DNA of 64,000 bases from RPQJ01 sp963846315 (GCA_963846315.1 CAWJVM010000016.1:62001-126000), one strand, 5' to 3'. Shown: positions 26,944 to 35,992, counted from the first letter of the stretch. Made by a program: numbers and translations. Notes: a model not told the origin generated them from the sequence alone.

Positions 26944-28131
26944 GTGCCCGTCCATCTCGCGGAGCGCGTCAAGCGCGTCAAGCCGTCTCCCACGGTTGCC
27001 CTCACCGGGCGCGTGGCCAAGCTCAAAGCCGAGGGTCACGACATCATCGGGCTGGGGATCGGCGAGCCGGACTTCGACACTCCGACGCACATCGCGGACG
27101 CGGGAGTGGACGCCATCCGCGACGGCTTTACCCGTTACACGGCCGTGGAGGGCATCCCGGAACTTAAGGACGCGATCATTGCGAAATTCAGGCGCGACAA
27201 CGCCATCGCTTACACGCGGCCGCAGGTCCTGGTCTCGACCGGCGCGAAGCAGACGATCTACAACCTGTTCATGGCGGTGATCGACCCGGGTGACGAGGTC
27301 GTGATCCCGGCGCCGTACTGGGTCTCGTACCCGGACATGGCGCTGCTCGCCGACGGCGTGCCGGTCATGCCGTATGCCGGACCCGAGCAGGGCTACAAGG
27401 TCACGGCTGCGCAGCTCGAAGCGGCGATCACGCCGCGGACCCGCGTGTTCATGCTCAACAGTCCCAGCAATCCAACCGGTGCGGCCTACACTCGCGCCGA
27501 ACTCGAGGCGATTGGCGCGGTGCTGCGCAAGCACCCGCGAGTCGTCATCGCGACCGACGACATGTACGAGCACATCTACTGGGCCCCGGAGCCGTTCTGC
27601 AGCTTCCTGACCGCGTGTCCGGACCTCTACGACCGCACCGTGACGATCAACGGCGTGTCGAAGAGTTACGCGATGACGGGCTGGCGCATCGGCTATTGCG
27701 GCGGCCCCGTCGAAATCGTGACTGCGATGTCGACGATCCAGAGCCAGAGCACGTCGAACCCGAACTCGATCTCGCAGAAAGCGGCCGCCGCGGCGCTGAA
27801 CGGCGACCAGGCCTGCGTCGGCGAAATGAACAAGCATTTCAAGGCGCGGCACGATTACTTCAATGCCGGCCTCAATGCCCTGCCCGGCTTCAAGGTGCTG
27901 CCGGCCGCGGGCACGTTCTACGCCTGGTGCGACGTCAGCGAGGCCATCCGCATGCGCGGCCTGGCCGACGACAATGCATTCGCCGAATACCTGCTGGAAA
28001 AAGCCGGGGTGGCGGGCGTGCCGGGTTCCGGCTTCGGCGCCCCAGGCCACATCCGCTTCTCGTTCGCGGTAAGCATGCAGACGCTCGAGCAGGCCCTGGC
28101 TCGCATGGGCAAGGCACTCGCGGGCGCCTGA
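26944..28131 (+). CDS. class I PLP-dependent aspartate aminotransferase
   Basis: 395 residues from GTG 26944 (MPVHLAERVKRVKPSPT). Subgroup Ib aspartate aminotransferase pattern: IIGLGIGEPDFDTP, YTAVEGIPELKDAI, NSPSNPTGAAY, the PLP Lys in NGVSKSYAMTGWRIGYCGGP and IRFSFAVSMQTLEQAL near the end. It transfers amino groups between aspartate and 2-oxoglutarate; some members also act on prephenate. Stand-alone gene with its own upstream region; a TAAAAT-like -10 lies at about 26906-26911. The last 10 residues precede the tRNA-Asn promoter. Confidence 0.93.
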   Translation: MPVHLAERVKRVKPSPTVALTGRVAKLKAEGHDIIGLGIGEPDFDTPTHIADAGVDAIRDGFTRYTAVEGIPELKDAIIAKFRRDNAIAYTRPQVLVSTGAKQTIYNLFMAVIDPGDEVVIPAPYWVSYPDMALLADGVPVMPYAGPEQGYKVTAAQLEAAITPRTRVFMLNSPSNPTGAAYTRAELEAIGAVLRKHPRVVIATDDMYEHIYWAPEPFCSFLTACPDLYDRTVTINGVSKSYAMTGWRIGYCGGPVEIVTAMSTIQSQSTSNPNSISQKAAAAALNGDQACVGEMNKHFKARHDYFNAGLNALPGFKVLPAAGTFYAWCDVSEAIRMRGLADDNAFAEYLLEKAGVAGVPGSGFGAPGHIRFSFAVSMQTLEQALARMGKALAGA

Positions 28132-28151
28132 GCCGCGAAAAACGTCTTTCC

Positions 28152-28180
28152 TTGACTAAAAGGATCGCCAATCGCAAAAT
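28152..28180 (+). promoter_or_regulatory. sigma-70-type promoter for tRNA-Asn
   Basis: TTGACT (28152-28157), a 17-base spacer and CAAAAT (28175-28180) lie 22 bases before the tRNA. Confidence 0.6.
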
Positions 28181-28201
28181 TGGCGGCTCTTTCGGGACTG
28201 T

Positions 28202-28276
28202 TCCGACATAGCTCAGCGGTAGAGCAGCTGACTGTTAATCAGCGGGTCCCTGGTTCGAATCCAGGTGTCGGAGCCA
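28202..28276 (+). tRNA. tRNA-Asn (anticodon GTT)
   Basis: 75 bases. Acceptor TCCGACA pairs with TGTCGGA, discriminator G, encoded CCA. Anticodon loop TGTTAAT gives GTT. D-arm AGCTCAGCGGTAGAGC and T-arm GGTTCGAATCC are standard. Confidence 0.97.
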
Positions 28277-28283
28277 CGAATCC

Positions 28284-28314
28284 AAGGGGTTTGCGCAGGC
28301 AAGCCCCTTTTCTT
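28284..28314 (+). terminator. Rho-independent terminator after tRNA-Asn
   Basis: AAGGGGTTTGC-GCAG-GCAAGCCCCTT followed by TTCTTT forms a ten-to-eleven-pair stem with one G-T pair. Confidence 0.8.
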
Positions 28315-28342
28315 TGGCGTCTCTGTTTTTTGTGCCGGGGCG

Positions 28343-29722
28343 TCAGAAGTTGACGGCTGCCCCGCCATCCACCGCGATGCCGGCGCCCGAGACGAATTTC
28401 GCCTCGTCCGTCGCCAGGAACAACGCGGCCGCCGCGACGGTCTCGACAGTCAATTCGCGCAGCGCCTCGAGCACGAGCCCCAAGCCCTCCTGCACGATCG
28501 CATCCGACGCCGTGAGCGGCGCGAGGAAACGGATTACGTTGCCGTACAGACCGCAGGAGAGCAGCACCAGGCCCTTTTCACCCGCGCGCTTCACCAACGC
28601 CTTGGTGAGATCGGGGTCAGGCTGGTGAGGATCGCCATTCTTGACGAGTTCCATCGCCACCATGGCGCCGAGCGCGCGCACCTCGCCGATGGCAGGCAGC
28701 GACTTCTGCGCGGCGCGCAGCGTGCTGGTCATCTGCGAACCAATGGCCTCGGCCCGTTGGCAGAGCCGTTCTTCCTCGATCACCTCGAGCACGGCGAGTG
28801 CCGCTGCGCAGGCGATCGGCGAGCCGGCATAGGTTCCACCGAGACCGCCCGGTGCCGGCGCATCCATGATGTGGGCTTTGCCGACGACGGCTGCCAACGG
28901 AAACCCGCCCGCGAGGCTCTTGGCCATCGTCATCAGGTCGGGTTCGACACCGGCGTGCTCGATCGCAAACATCTTGCCGGTGCGCGCGAACCCGGTCTGG
29001 ATTTCGTCGACGACGAGTACGATGCCGTGCTGGTCGCACAGCCTGCGCAGTGCCTGCAGGAATTCGGGCGGCGCAATGTAGAAACCACCCTCGCCCATCA
29101 CGGGCTCGATGATGATCGCAGCCACACGCGCCGGTTCGATGTCGTATTTGAAAATGTGCTCGAGCGCGTCGAGACTCTGCTGCATGCTGACGCCGTGGTA
29201 GGCGATCGGGAATGGCGCGTGGTAGACCTCGCCCGGGAACGGCCCGAAACCCGCCTTGTACGGGACGACCTTTCCAGTAAGGGCCATCGCCATGTACGTG
29301 CGGCCATGGAAGCCGCCACCGAACGCGATCACGCCGGCGCGACCTGTGTGAGCACGCGCGATCTTGATGCAGTTCTCGACCGCCTCCGCACCCGTCGTGA
29401 CGAAGATCGCCTTCTTCGGCGTCGGCCCCGGCGCGAGACGATTGAGCTTCTCGGCAAGCTCGACGGCCACGGCGTACGGCGTCACCATCAGGCACGTGTG
29501 ACTGAACGCGTCGAGCTGCTTCGCGACCGCCGCCTGCACCTGGGGATGCAGGTGCCCGGTATTGAGGACGGCGATGCCACTGCCGAAATCGATGTAGCGC
29601 CGGCCTTCCACGTCCCACAGTTCCGCGTTGCGGGCGCGTTCGACGTAGACAGGCATCTGGTTGCCGAGACCGCGCGCGAACGCAGCGTCACGACGACCCT
29701 GCAGGATCTGGTTCTTCGACAT
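28343..29722 (-). CDS. gabT: 4-aminobutyrate aminotransferase with fused SDR-like C-terminal tail
   Basis: 459 residues. About 1-424 is a complete class III PLP aminotransferase of GabT type: RRYIDFGSGIAVLNTGHLHP, TTGAEAVENCIKIAR, FHGRTYMAMALTGK, VVDEIQTGFARTGKMFAIEH with the PLP Lys in TMAKSLAGGFPLAAV. It converts GABA and 2-oxoglutarate to succinate semialdehyde and glutamate. After the normal end the frame runs on for about 35 residues reading VAAAALFLATDEAKFVSG ... IAVDGGAAVNF, which is the typical C-terminal end of a short-chain dehydrogenase, not part of GabT. This looks like a deletion fusion. Start at ATG 29722, which has GGAGA at good spacing; ATG 29728 is also in frame. Confidence 0.88.
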   Translation of the reverse strand: MSKNQILQGRRDAAFARGLGNQMPVYVERARNAELWDVEGRRYIDFGSGIAVLNTGHLHPQVQAAVAKQLDAFSHTCLMVTPYAVAVELAEKLNRLAPGPTPKKAIFVTTGAEAVENCIKIARAHTGRAGVIAFGGGFHGRTYMAMALTGKVVPYKAGFGPFPGEVYHAPFPIAYHGVSMQQSLDALEHIFKYDIEPARVAAIIIEPVMGEGGFYIAPPEFLQALRRLCDQHGIVLVVDEIQTGFARTGKMFAIEHAGVEPDLMTMAKSLAGGFPLAAVVGKAHIMDAPAPGGLGGTYAGSPIACAAALAVLEVIEEERLCQRAEAIGSQMTSTLRAAQKSLPAIGEVRALGAMVAMELVKNGDPHQPDPDLTKALVKRAGEKGLVLLSCGLYGNVIRFLAPLTASDAIVQEGLGLVLEALRELTVETVAAAALFLATDEAKFVSGAGIAVDGGAAVNF

Positions 29723-29745
29723 CGTCATTCTCCGTTGCTCTGCGT

Positions 29746-30627
29746 TCAGCCGCGCAACCGGTCGGCGACCAGGCGCGCCAGGTAATTGGCGAACTGGTCA
29801 CCGAGGTTCTCGTGCTTGAGGCCGAACTCCACCGTCGCTTCGAGGTAGCCAAGTTTCGAGCCGCAATCGTACCGCTTGCCTTCGAAGGCATAGGCATACA
29901 CCGCTTCGTCCGCCATCAACGCGGCGATGCCGTCGGTAAGCTGGATTTCGCCGCCCGCTCCGCGCCCGATGGTCGCGAGCTTGGCGTACACGGCAGGCGT
30001 CAGCAGGTAGCGCCCGACGACGGCCAGGTTCGAAGGCGCGTCCTCTGGTCTTGGCTTTTCGACGATGCGCCGGACCCGCGACAACCGTTCGCTCACGGGC
30101 TCCACCGCGACGATGCCGTATTTGTCGGTCTGATCCGGTTCGACGGTCTGCACGCCGAGCACGCTTGCATTGCATTCGCCGAAAGCCCGCGCCATCTGCT
30201 TCAGGCACGGCTCCGCGGCATCGATCAGGTCGTCCGCCAGGTGAATGAAGAACGGTTCATCGCCCACGACGGAACGCGAGCACAGCACCGCGTGACCGAG
30301 GCCGAGCGGCGCCGGCTGTCGGATGTAGATGCAGCTGGCATAGGACGGAACGATGCCGCGGACCGCGTCGAGCAGGTCCTGCTTGCCCTGTGCTTCGAGC
30401 TCACGCTCGAGCTCGTGGTCGGTGTCGAAATGGTCTTCGATCGCGCGCTTGGCCGAGCCGGTGATGAAGACGAGCTTTTCGGCGCCGGCGGCGAGTGCTT
30501 CCTCGGCCGCGTACTGGATCAGCGGCTTGTCGACGATTGGCAGCATCTCCTTCGGACTCGCCTTGGTCGCCGGCAGGAACCGCGTGCCGCGGCCCGCCAC
30601 GGGAAAGACTGCCGTCTTGATCTTCAT
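29746..30627 (-). CDS. galU: UTP-glucose-1-phosphate uridylyltransferase
   Basis: 293 residues from ATG 30627 (MKIKTAVFPVAGRGTRFLPA). Makes UDP-glucose for cell-surface glycans. Motifs: the nucleotide-binding loop GRGTRFLPATKASPKEMLP, VDKPLIQYAAEEALAAG, KRAIEDHFDTDHELE and VVGDEPFFIHLADDLID. Its start codon is 130 bases from the HhH gene stop; gabT follows 23 bases after its stop. Confidence 0.95.
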   Translation of the reverse strand: MKIKTAVFPVAGRGTRFLPATKASPKEMLPIVDKPLIQYAAEEALAAGAEKLVFITGSAKRAIEDHFDTDHELERELEAQGKQDLLDAVRGIVPSYASCIYIRQPAPLGLGHAVLCSRSVVGDEPFFIHLADDLIDAAEPCLKQMARAFGECNASVLGVQTVEPDQTDKYGIVAVEPVSERLSRVRRIVEKPRPEDAPSNLAVVGRYLLTPAVYAKLATIGRGAGGEIQLTDGIAALMADEAVYAYAFEGKRYDCGSKLGYLEATVEFGLKHENLGDQFANYLARLVADRLRG

Positions 30628-30757
30628 GCTGTGCAAACCCTGCTCTCACCAGCGATCGGCTGACAGGGCATGATACTGGATAGCGCCGCAGGCCCTCCAT
30701 GCGCCGTTGCGCCAACGAGGCGCCGGACGTTTCCGTCCGGGCCCCGCGAGTGAACCG

Positions 30758-31111
30758 TCAGCGGCCGGAGGGCGTGGCGGCCGGCTTCGATGCCGGCTTC
30801 GCCGCAGCCTTGCCGGCTGGGGCCGACGCGGCAGCCGCCCCATTCAGACGGATGTTGCTCCGGTTCTGCTCGAGCACGCGCTCGCCGATTCCGTCGACCT
30901 TGAGCAGGTCTTCCGGACTCTTGAACGGACCGTTCTTCTGCCGGAAATCGATGATGGCCTGCGCCTTTGCCGGGCCAATCCCATCGAGTTCCCTGGCCAG
31001 CGTCGCGGCGTCTGCGCTATTGAGATTGACCGGGCCCGCCAGTGCGGCACCCACCGGCAGCAGGCTGACGATGAGTCCCTGGACCAGCGACCGGATTGTC
31101 TTGTCTTGCAT
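30758..31111 (-). CDS. ComEA-like helix-hairpin-helix protein, secreted
   Basis: 117 residues from ATG 31111, which is preceded by a perfect AAGGAGG. The N-terminal signal peptide IRSLVQGLIVSLLPVGAALA (about 5-25) is followed by VNLNSADAATLARELDGIGP and KAQAIIDFRQKNGPFKSPED plus LLKVDGIGERVLEQ, the two HhH motifs of ComEA that bind double-stranded DNA. The C-terminal tail is Ala/Pro/Lys-rich. Likely a periplasmic DNA-binding competence-type protein; uptake itself is not shown by the context. Confidence 0.85.
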   Translation of the reverse strand: MQDKTIRSLVQGLIVSLLPVGAALAGPVNLNSADAATLARELDGIGPAKAQAIIDFRQKNGPFKSPEDLLKVDGIGERVLEQNRSNIRLNGAAAASAPAGKAAAKPASKPAATPSGR

Positions 31112-31225
31112 GATTTCGCCTCCTTGGTTGCTTGCGCACCGCGGCAGGACGCCACGGTCGGGAGCCAAGTTAGCGTTGCGGCCCAGCGATCGCGCGCACA
31201 GAAACTGGCGCGTTCGCCGCGAAAA

Positions 31226-32422
31226 TCAGGCCGCGGATCGCGGCAGTGCCGCCTTCGGCAGAAACTCGAGCGCGGCCACTCCGCGCAGCGTGTCCCAGGC
31301 ATGGCAGCCGGGGCAATGCCAGAGAAACGTCGAACTGTCGAGTCCGCACTGGCTGCAGCGATACCGCGCGTGCCGCAGCACCACGTTGCGCAGCGCGCCG
31401 GCAATTGCATGCAACTGCTCGCGCGTGGGCTCCGCGGCGGCCGGCAGGAAGGCGGCCGTCATGTCGCGCAGGTCGCTGTCGATCGTCAGCATGTCGCGCA
31501 CGCAATCGAGGATGACGGGATCGTCGTAGTAGCCACTGACGATAGCCGCATAGGCGATTTCGGCCGGATTGCCGACACCCTTGCGCACCAGTTCCTCGAG
31601 CATCTCGTCGAACTGTTGCGGTTCGCCGGCCTGCTTCGCTGCATCGGCCATTCGCGGCAGCACCAGCGCGAGCAGGTGGAAGTCGCGTCGCACCACGCTC
31701 CGGTAGAGCTGCACGGCGAGCCGAGGGTCGCCCTGACGCTGCGCCAGGTCGCCTCGCAGGATGGCACCGCGACCGAAATCAGGCTGTTCACGCGCGGCAC
31801 TGTCGAGGTGATCGATCGCCTTGCCGTAGTCCTGCACCGCAATCGCGGCCTCTGCCATCTCACAGTAGAAATGCGCGATCGCGGCCGGCTGCTCGGGCAC
31901 GCCGACCGTGCGCAACCGCTTGTGCGCGTCGGCCGCCTGCTGCCATTCGTGTTGGAGTTCGTAGATCCGCACCAGGTGCGACAGCGCGAGGGCGGGTTCG
32001 CGCCCGCTGTCCGCAAGCGACAGGAACAACTCTTCCGCGCGGTCGTACAGCCCGGCACGGAAATAGTCTCGCGCAAGTTCGGTCAGCGCCGCGTCACGGG
32101 TTCCAGCACTCAGGCTGGTGCGGTCGACGATGTGCTGGTGCACGCGAATGGCGCGTTCGACCTCGCCGCGCCGCCGGTACAGGCTGCCCAGCGCAAAATG
32201 CGTGTCGACGGTTTCATCGTCGATTTCCGACAGGCTCAGGAAGACCTCGAGGGCGCGGTCGGGCTTGTCGTCGAGCAGGAAGCGCACGCCCTCCAGGTAG
32301 CGTGCACGGCGTTCGTGGCGCCGCTTGCGCCGCACCAGGGCACGCCAGGTCGTGATGCCCCAACCGACCGCCAGCGTGCCGGCCAGCGTCCACCAGAATG
32401 TCTGTTGGACGTCAGTGGGCAT
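31226..32422 (-). CDS. lapB: lipopolysaccharide assembly protein LapB (YciM)
   Basis: 398 residues from ATG 32422 (MPTDVQQTFWWTLAGTLAVG). N-terminal membrane anchor (about 8-27) followed by RRKRRHERRARYLEGVRFLL, then about nine TPR-like repeats (HFALGSLYRRRGEVERAIRV and others) and a C-terminal rubredoxin-type metal site YRCSQCGLDSSTFLWHCPGC with two C-x2-C pairs. LapB regulates LpxC proteolysis by FtsH and so LPS synthesis. It overlaps the lapA stop by 11 bases. Confidence 0.93.
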   Translation of the reverse strand: MPTDVQQTFWWTLAGTLAVGWGITTWRALVRRKRRHERRARYLEGVRFLLDDKPDRALEVFLSLSEIDDETVDTHFALGSLYRRRGEVERAIRVHQHIVDRTSLSAGTRDAALTELARDYFRAGLYDRAEELFLSLADSGREPALALSHLVRIYELQHEWQQAADAHKRLRTVGVPEQPAAIAHFYCEMAEAAIAVQDYGKAIDHLDSAAREQPDFGRGAILRGDLAQRQGDPRLAVQLYRSVVRRDFHLLALVLPRMADAAKQAGEPQQFDEMLEELVRKGVGNPAEIAYAAIVSGYYDDPVILDCVRDMLTIDSDLRDMTAAFLPAAAEPTREQLHAIAGALRNVVLRHARYRCSQCGLDSSTFLWHCPGCHAWDTLRGVAALEFLPKAALPRSAA

Positions 32423-32780
32423 CAGGCAGCGTGGCGGAAGGTGAGGAAGGTGAGGAAGGCGAGGAAGGCGAGGAAGGCCCGGAAGCGGAGGAAGCGGCGG
32501 AAGGGGACGGTGCCGCGGACCCAAGCCGGCGCTCAGCGAGACGCAGCGCCAGCCGCAGCCGGCCGCGTTCGGCCAGCAACTCGGCCACCCAGCGCGAACG
32601 CGCGAAGCCACCGGCGAGCAGACCCGCCGCAAAGGCGATTACCAGGGCGAGACCGCTGGTCACTTCGAATTTTACGACGGCGACGTCGAGGTCGAATCGC
32701 TGCTGGTTCAGCGCCGTGAACACCATGGCCCAAAGCAGGAGAAACGCAAAAACGATGCCGAAGGCGATGCGTCGCAACAT
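32412..32780 (-). CDS. lapA: lipopolysaccharide assembly protein LapA-domain protein
   Basis: 122 residues from ATG 32780 (MLRRIAFGIVFAFLLLWAMV). Two membrane helices (about 5-25 and 42-62, the second being SGLALVIAFAAGLLAGGFA), matching LapA/DUF1049. The last part is a low-complexity Ser-Ser-Pro tail encoded by nine-base tandem repeats. It partners with LapB downstream; the stop is inside the lapB 5' end. Confidence 0.85.
   Translation of the reverse strand: MLRRIAFGIVFAFLLLWAMVFTALNQQRFDLDVAVVKFEVTSGLALVIAFAAGLLAGGFARSRWVAELLAERGRLRLALRLAERRLGSAAPSPSAASSASGPSSPSSPSSPSSPSATLPDAH
32434..32478. repeat. nine-base tandem repeat in lapA 3' end
   Basis: Five units of GAGGAAGGY on the plus strand (CCTTCCTC-type on the coding strand) encode the Ser-Ser-Pro repeats of the lapA C-terminus. 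Copy number changes would not shift the frame. Confidence 0.8.
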
Positions 32781-32865
32781 GGCTGGGGCACTGGTTCGGG
32801 CTGCTTCTGGGGGAGCCGAGTCTAACACCCGCCTGCGCGGGACCGGTGCAACCGACCGGACTGGC

Positions 32866-33210
32866 TCAATCGGCCAAACTGGAGCTGGTCGAAGCGAGCG
32901 CGCGTGCGGATGCCGGCGACGGCTCGTCGTCCGGGTCGTTGACGCGTTCGCGGAGATCCTTGCCGGGCTTGAAGTGCGGCACGTACTTGCCCGCGAGTGC
33001 GACGGTTTCGCCGGTCTTCGGATTGCGGCCCTGGCGCGGCGGACGGAAATGCAGGCTGAAACTGCCAAACCCGCGGATCTCGATGCGCTGACCCTGGGCC
33101 AGCGCGTCGCTCATGATTTCGAGGATCTGCTTGACCGCCAGTTCGACGTCCTTCGCCGGCAGATGGTTCTGCTTGGCGGCGATGAGCTCGATGAGCTCGG
33201 ACTTCGTCAT
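32866..33210 (-). CDS. ihfB: integration host factor subunit beta
   Basis: 114 residues from ATG 33210 (MTKSELIELIAAKQNHLPAK). HU/IHF fold with EIRGFGSFSLHFRPPRQGRN and the DNA-intercalating arm NPKTGETVALAGKY, then HFKPGKDLRERVN. About 20 extra C-terminal residues, Ser/Ala-rich, go beyond the E. coli length. A GTG at 33228 preceded by GGGGAG could add MDGERS; the family N-terminus favours the ATG. It follows rpsA as in most gammaproteobacteria. Confidence 0.94.
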   Translation of the reverse strand: MTKSELIELIAAKQNHLPAKDVELAVKQILEIMSDALAQGQRIEIRGFGSFSLHFRPPRQGRNPKTGETVALAGKYVPHFKPGKDLRERVNDPDDEPSPASARALASTSSSLAD

Positions 33211-33312
33211 GCTGCGCTCGCCGTCCACTCGAAAGCTCCCCGGGTCTTCTTAGATTCGAATCGGCGTCGGGATTCCGCGGCGGCGGTGAGGCCGCCGCGG
33301 GTCCGTGCGGGT

Positions 33313-34986
33313 CTACTCGTCCTGACCGGAAATCTGCTCCTTGAGCAGGTCGCCGAGGCTGGTGCCGGTCGTGGAATCGGAACGATAGCTCTGCATCGCT
33401 TCCTGCTCCTCGGCCATGTCCTTCTGCTTGATCGACAGCGCCACGGTGCGGACCTTGCGGTCCACCGCCGTGAACTTGGCCTCGACTTCGTCGCCGACCT
33501 TCAGCAGCGTGCGCGCGTCTTCGACGCGATCACGAGCCAGTTCGGACGCGCGCAGGTAGCCGTCGATGCCGCCGCCCAGGTCGACGATGGCGCCCTTGGC
33601 TTCGACTTCGCGCACGATGCCGCGCACGATCGAGCCCTTCGGGTTCATCGCGATCCAGTTCGAGAACGGATCCTGCGCCAGCTGCTTGACGCTGAGCGAG
33701 ATGCGCTCGCGCTCCGGGTCGATCGCGACGACGACTGCCTCGACCGTCTGGCCCTTCTGGTAGCCACGCACGGCTTCTTCGCCGGTGATGTCCCAGGAAA
33801 GGTCGGACAGGTGCACGAGGCCGTCGATGCCACCGGCCAGGCCGATGAACAGGCCGAAGTCGGTGATGGAACGGATCTGGCCGCTGACCTTGTCGCCGCG
33901 GTTGTAGTTGTCCGCGAATTCACGCCACGGGTTCGGCTGGCACTGCTTGATGCCGAGCGAAATGCGGCGACGCTCTTCGTCGATGTCCAGCACCATGACC
34001 TCGGTCTCCTGACCGATGTGCACGACCTTGGACGGGTTGACGTTCTTGTTCGTCCAGTCCATCTCGGACACGTGGACGAGGCCTTCGACGCCCTCTTCGA
34101 TCTCGACGAAGCAGCCGTAGTCGGCAATGTTCGTGACTTTGCCAAACAGACGCGTGCCCGCGGGGTAGCGGCGCGCGATGTTCTGCCAGGGGTCGGCACC
34201 CAACTGCTTCAGGCCGAGGCTGACGCGCTGACGTTCGCGGTCGAACTTGAGGATGCGCACTTCGATCTCGTCGCCCACGTTGACGACTTCCGACGGGTGC
34301 TTGACGCGCTTCCACGCCATGTCGGTGATGTGCAGCAGGCCGTCGATGCCGCCGAGGTCGACGAACGCACCGTAATCGGTGAGGTTCTTGACGACGCCCT
34401 TGATGACCGCACCTTCCTGCAGCTTGTCGAGCAGTTCCGAACGCTCGGCGCTGTATTCCTGCTCCACGACCGCACGGCGCGAAACGACGACGTTGTTGCG
34501 CTTCTGGTCGAGCTTGATGATCTTGAACTCGTGGACCTTGCCCTCGAGGTAGCTCGGATCGCGCACGGGACGCACATCGACGAGCGAACCCGGCAGGAAC
34601 GCGCGGACGAACTCGATCTCGACGGTGAAGCCGCCCTTGACGCGACCGTTGATGAGGCCCTTGACGACCTCCTGCTTCTCGAACGCGGTTTCGAGGCGCT
34701 CCCAGGTGCGGGCGCGCTTGGCTTTCTCGCGGGAGAGGCGCGTTTCGCCGGAGCCGTCCTCGACGCTGTCCAGTGCGACTTCGACATCGTCGCCGACGGC
34801 GACTTCGATTTCGCCGCGTTCATTCTTGAACTGCGCGACAGGGATGACGGCTTCGGACTTGAGTCCTGCGCTCACCACGACGACGTCGGGACCGACTTCG
34901 ATCACGCGTCCGGTGAGGATCTGGCCCGGGCGAATCCGCTGACTCGCGAGGCTCTCTTCAAACATCTGGGCAAAACTTTCGACCAT
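33313..34986 (-). CDS. rpsA: 30S ribosomal protein S1
   Basis: 557 residues from ATG 34986 (MVESFAQMFEESLASQ), the same length as E. coli S1. Six OB-fold S1 domains can be followed, each with patterns such as DYGAFVDLGGIDGLLHITDM, DYGCFVEIEEGVEGLVHVSE and DFGLFIGLAGGIDGLVHLSD. It delivers mRNA to the 30S subunit. In-frame starts at 34992 (ATG) and 35001 (GTG) exist; the chosen one matches homologues. It lies between cmk and ihfB. Confidence 0.95.
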   Translation of the reverse strand: MVESFAQMFEESLASQRIRPGQILTGRVIEVGPDVVVVSAGLKSEAVIPVAQFKNERGEIEVAVGDDVEVALDSVEDGSGETRLSREKAKRARTWERLETAFEKQEVVKGLINGRVKGGFTVEIEFVRAFLPGSLVDVRPVRDPSYLEGKVHEFKIIKLDQKRNNVVVSRRAVVEQEYSAERSELLDKLQEGAVIKGVVKNLTDYGAFVDLGGIDGLLHITDMAWKRVKHPSEVVNVGDEIEVRILKFDRERQRVSLGLKQLGADPWQNIARRYPAGTRLFGKVTNIADYGCFVEIEEGVEGLVHVSEMDWTNKNVNPSKVVHIGQETEVMVLDIDEERRRISLGIKQCQPNPWREFADNYNRGDKVSGQIRSITDFGLFIGLAGGIDGLVHLSDLSWDITGEEAVRGYQKGQTVEAVVVAIDPERERISLSVKQLAQDPFSNWIAMNPKGSIVRGIVREVEAKGAIVDLGGGIDGYLRASELARDRVEDARTLLKVGDEVEAKFTAVDRKVRTVALSIKQKDMAEEQEAMQSYRSDSTTGTSLGDLLKEQISGQDE

Positions 34987-35134
34987 GCTCATGCTCTTCA
35001 CTTCTACCTAGGGGCCTGAGGCCCTTTGCCTTGCGTGCATCCTGCGCGCACAGGGTTGATGAAAAGACGCCTGGGCTTCCTGCCGGACGCCAACGAAAAT
35101 GCACCGGTCCCGCACAGAGCGGGTGCCGGCACGC

Positions 35135-35818
35135 TCACAAAATCGCGTGGAGGCGGCTCCGTGCGAGCGCGATGACCTGATCCACGACCTGTTCGATGGT
35201 GAGACTCGTCGAGTCGAGGATGACCGCGTCTTCCGCCGGGCGCAGTGGCGCCACTGGACGGCTGGAATCGCGCAAATCCCGCTCCCGGATCTCCTGCGAA
35301 AGGGCCGCGATGGTAACCGTAAGTCCCTTTTCTTTCAACTGCTTATGGCGCCTTCGGGCCCGCTCCTCCGGGCTTGCCGTCAGGTAGACCTTGAGCAGCG
35401 CCCCGGGGAAAACCACGGTACCCATGTCGCGGCCGTCGGCGACCAGGCCCGGCGGCTGGGCAAAAGCGTGCTGCCGGGCCATTAAAGCGGAGCGGACAGA
35501 CGGCATCGCCGCGACCCGGGAGGCCTCGGCTCCGGCCGTTTCGGTACGAATGGCGCGGGTAACGTCGCTCCCGGCCAGCAGGATTCGTTCTTCCCCCGCC
35601 GCGTCCATCCCGAACTGCACGTCGAGTTCGCGGGCCACCGCGGCATGGCCTTCCTGGTCGTCCACGGCGATGCCTTGGCCGCTGCCCGCAAGCGCCACCA
35701 GCCGGTACAGGGCGCCGCTGTCGAGCAGGTGGAAGCCCAGTGCGGTGGCAACCCGGCGAGCCATGGTGCCTTTGCCGGAACCGCTCGGGCCGTCGATGGT
35801 GATGACGGGGACTCGCAT
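35135..35818 (-). CDS. cmk: cytidylate kinase
   Basis: 227 residues. Phosphorylates CMP/dCMP. P-loop DGPSGSGKGTMARRVAT at residues 9-25, substrate residues in LLDSGALYRLVAL, ADGRDMGTVVFPGALLKVYL, and the LID RDLRDSSRPVAPLRPAEDAV with DSTSLTIEQVVD. It is followed by rpsA after about 150 bases and preceded by repeat copy C, which begins about 10 bases from its start. Confidence 0.95.
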   Translation of the reverse strand: MRVPVITIDGPSGSGKGTMARRVATALGFHLLDSGALYRLVALAGSGQGIAVDDQEGHAAVARELDVQFGMDAAGEERILLAGSDVTRAIRTETAGAEASRVAAMPSVRSALMARQHAFAQPPGLVADGRDMGTVVFPGALLKVYLTASPEERARRRHKQLKEKGLTVTIAALSQEIRERDLRDSSRPVAPLRPAEDAVILDSTSLTIEQVVDQVIALARSRLHAIL

Positions 35819-35827
35819 TGCTCGTCC

Positions 35828-35992
35828 AGGGGATAGGGGTTAGGGGTTAGGAGTTAGTCGGAGGTGCAGTGACGGCATGAAGACGAGCACCATTATTCAG
35901 TATTGGACCGACGAAGTTTCGACGGGAGCCGCGGATTCGGGTTGATCGGAACCTCTGTTCCGACTAACCCCTATCCCCTAACCCCTTTCCTC
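35828..35992. repeat. GGGGTTA heptamer inverted-repeat element, copy C
   Basis: About 165 bases. Left arm: GGGGATA, GGGGTTA, GGGGTTA, GGAGTTA, GTCGGAGGTGCAG. Right arm: TTCCGAC, TAACCCC, TATCCCC, TAACCCC, TTTCCTC. The centre (about 95 bases) has no open frame of note. It separates cmk and aroA; the aroA TAG stop (35978-35980) is supplied by a heptamer of the right arm. Confidence 0.88.

Noticed and set aside
32398..35019. Very long plus-strand open frame opposite rpsA, ihfB and lapA (also others opposite lysAC and thrS)
   Set aside because: High-GC antisense frames of conserved genes on the other strand; compositionally forced and without recognisable domains.
35011..35026. Short GGGCCTGAGGCCC palindrome before rpsA as an S1 autoregulatory hairpin
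   Set aside because: The loop is a single base, so the hairpin cannot form as drawn, and no other S1-leader features were recognised.
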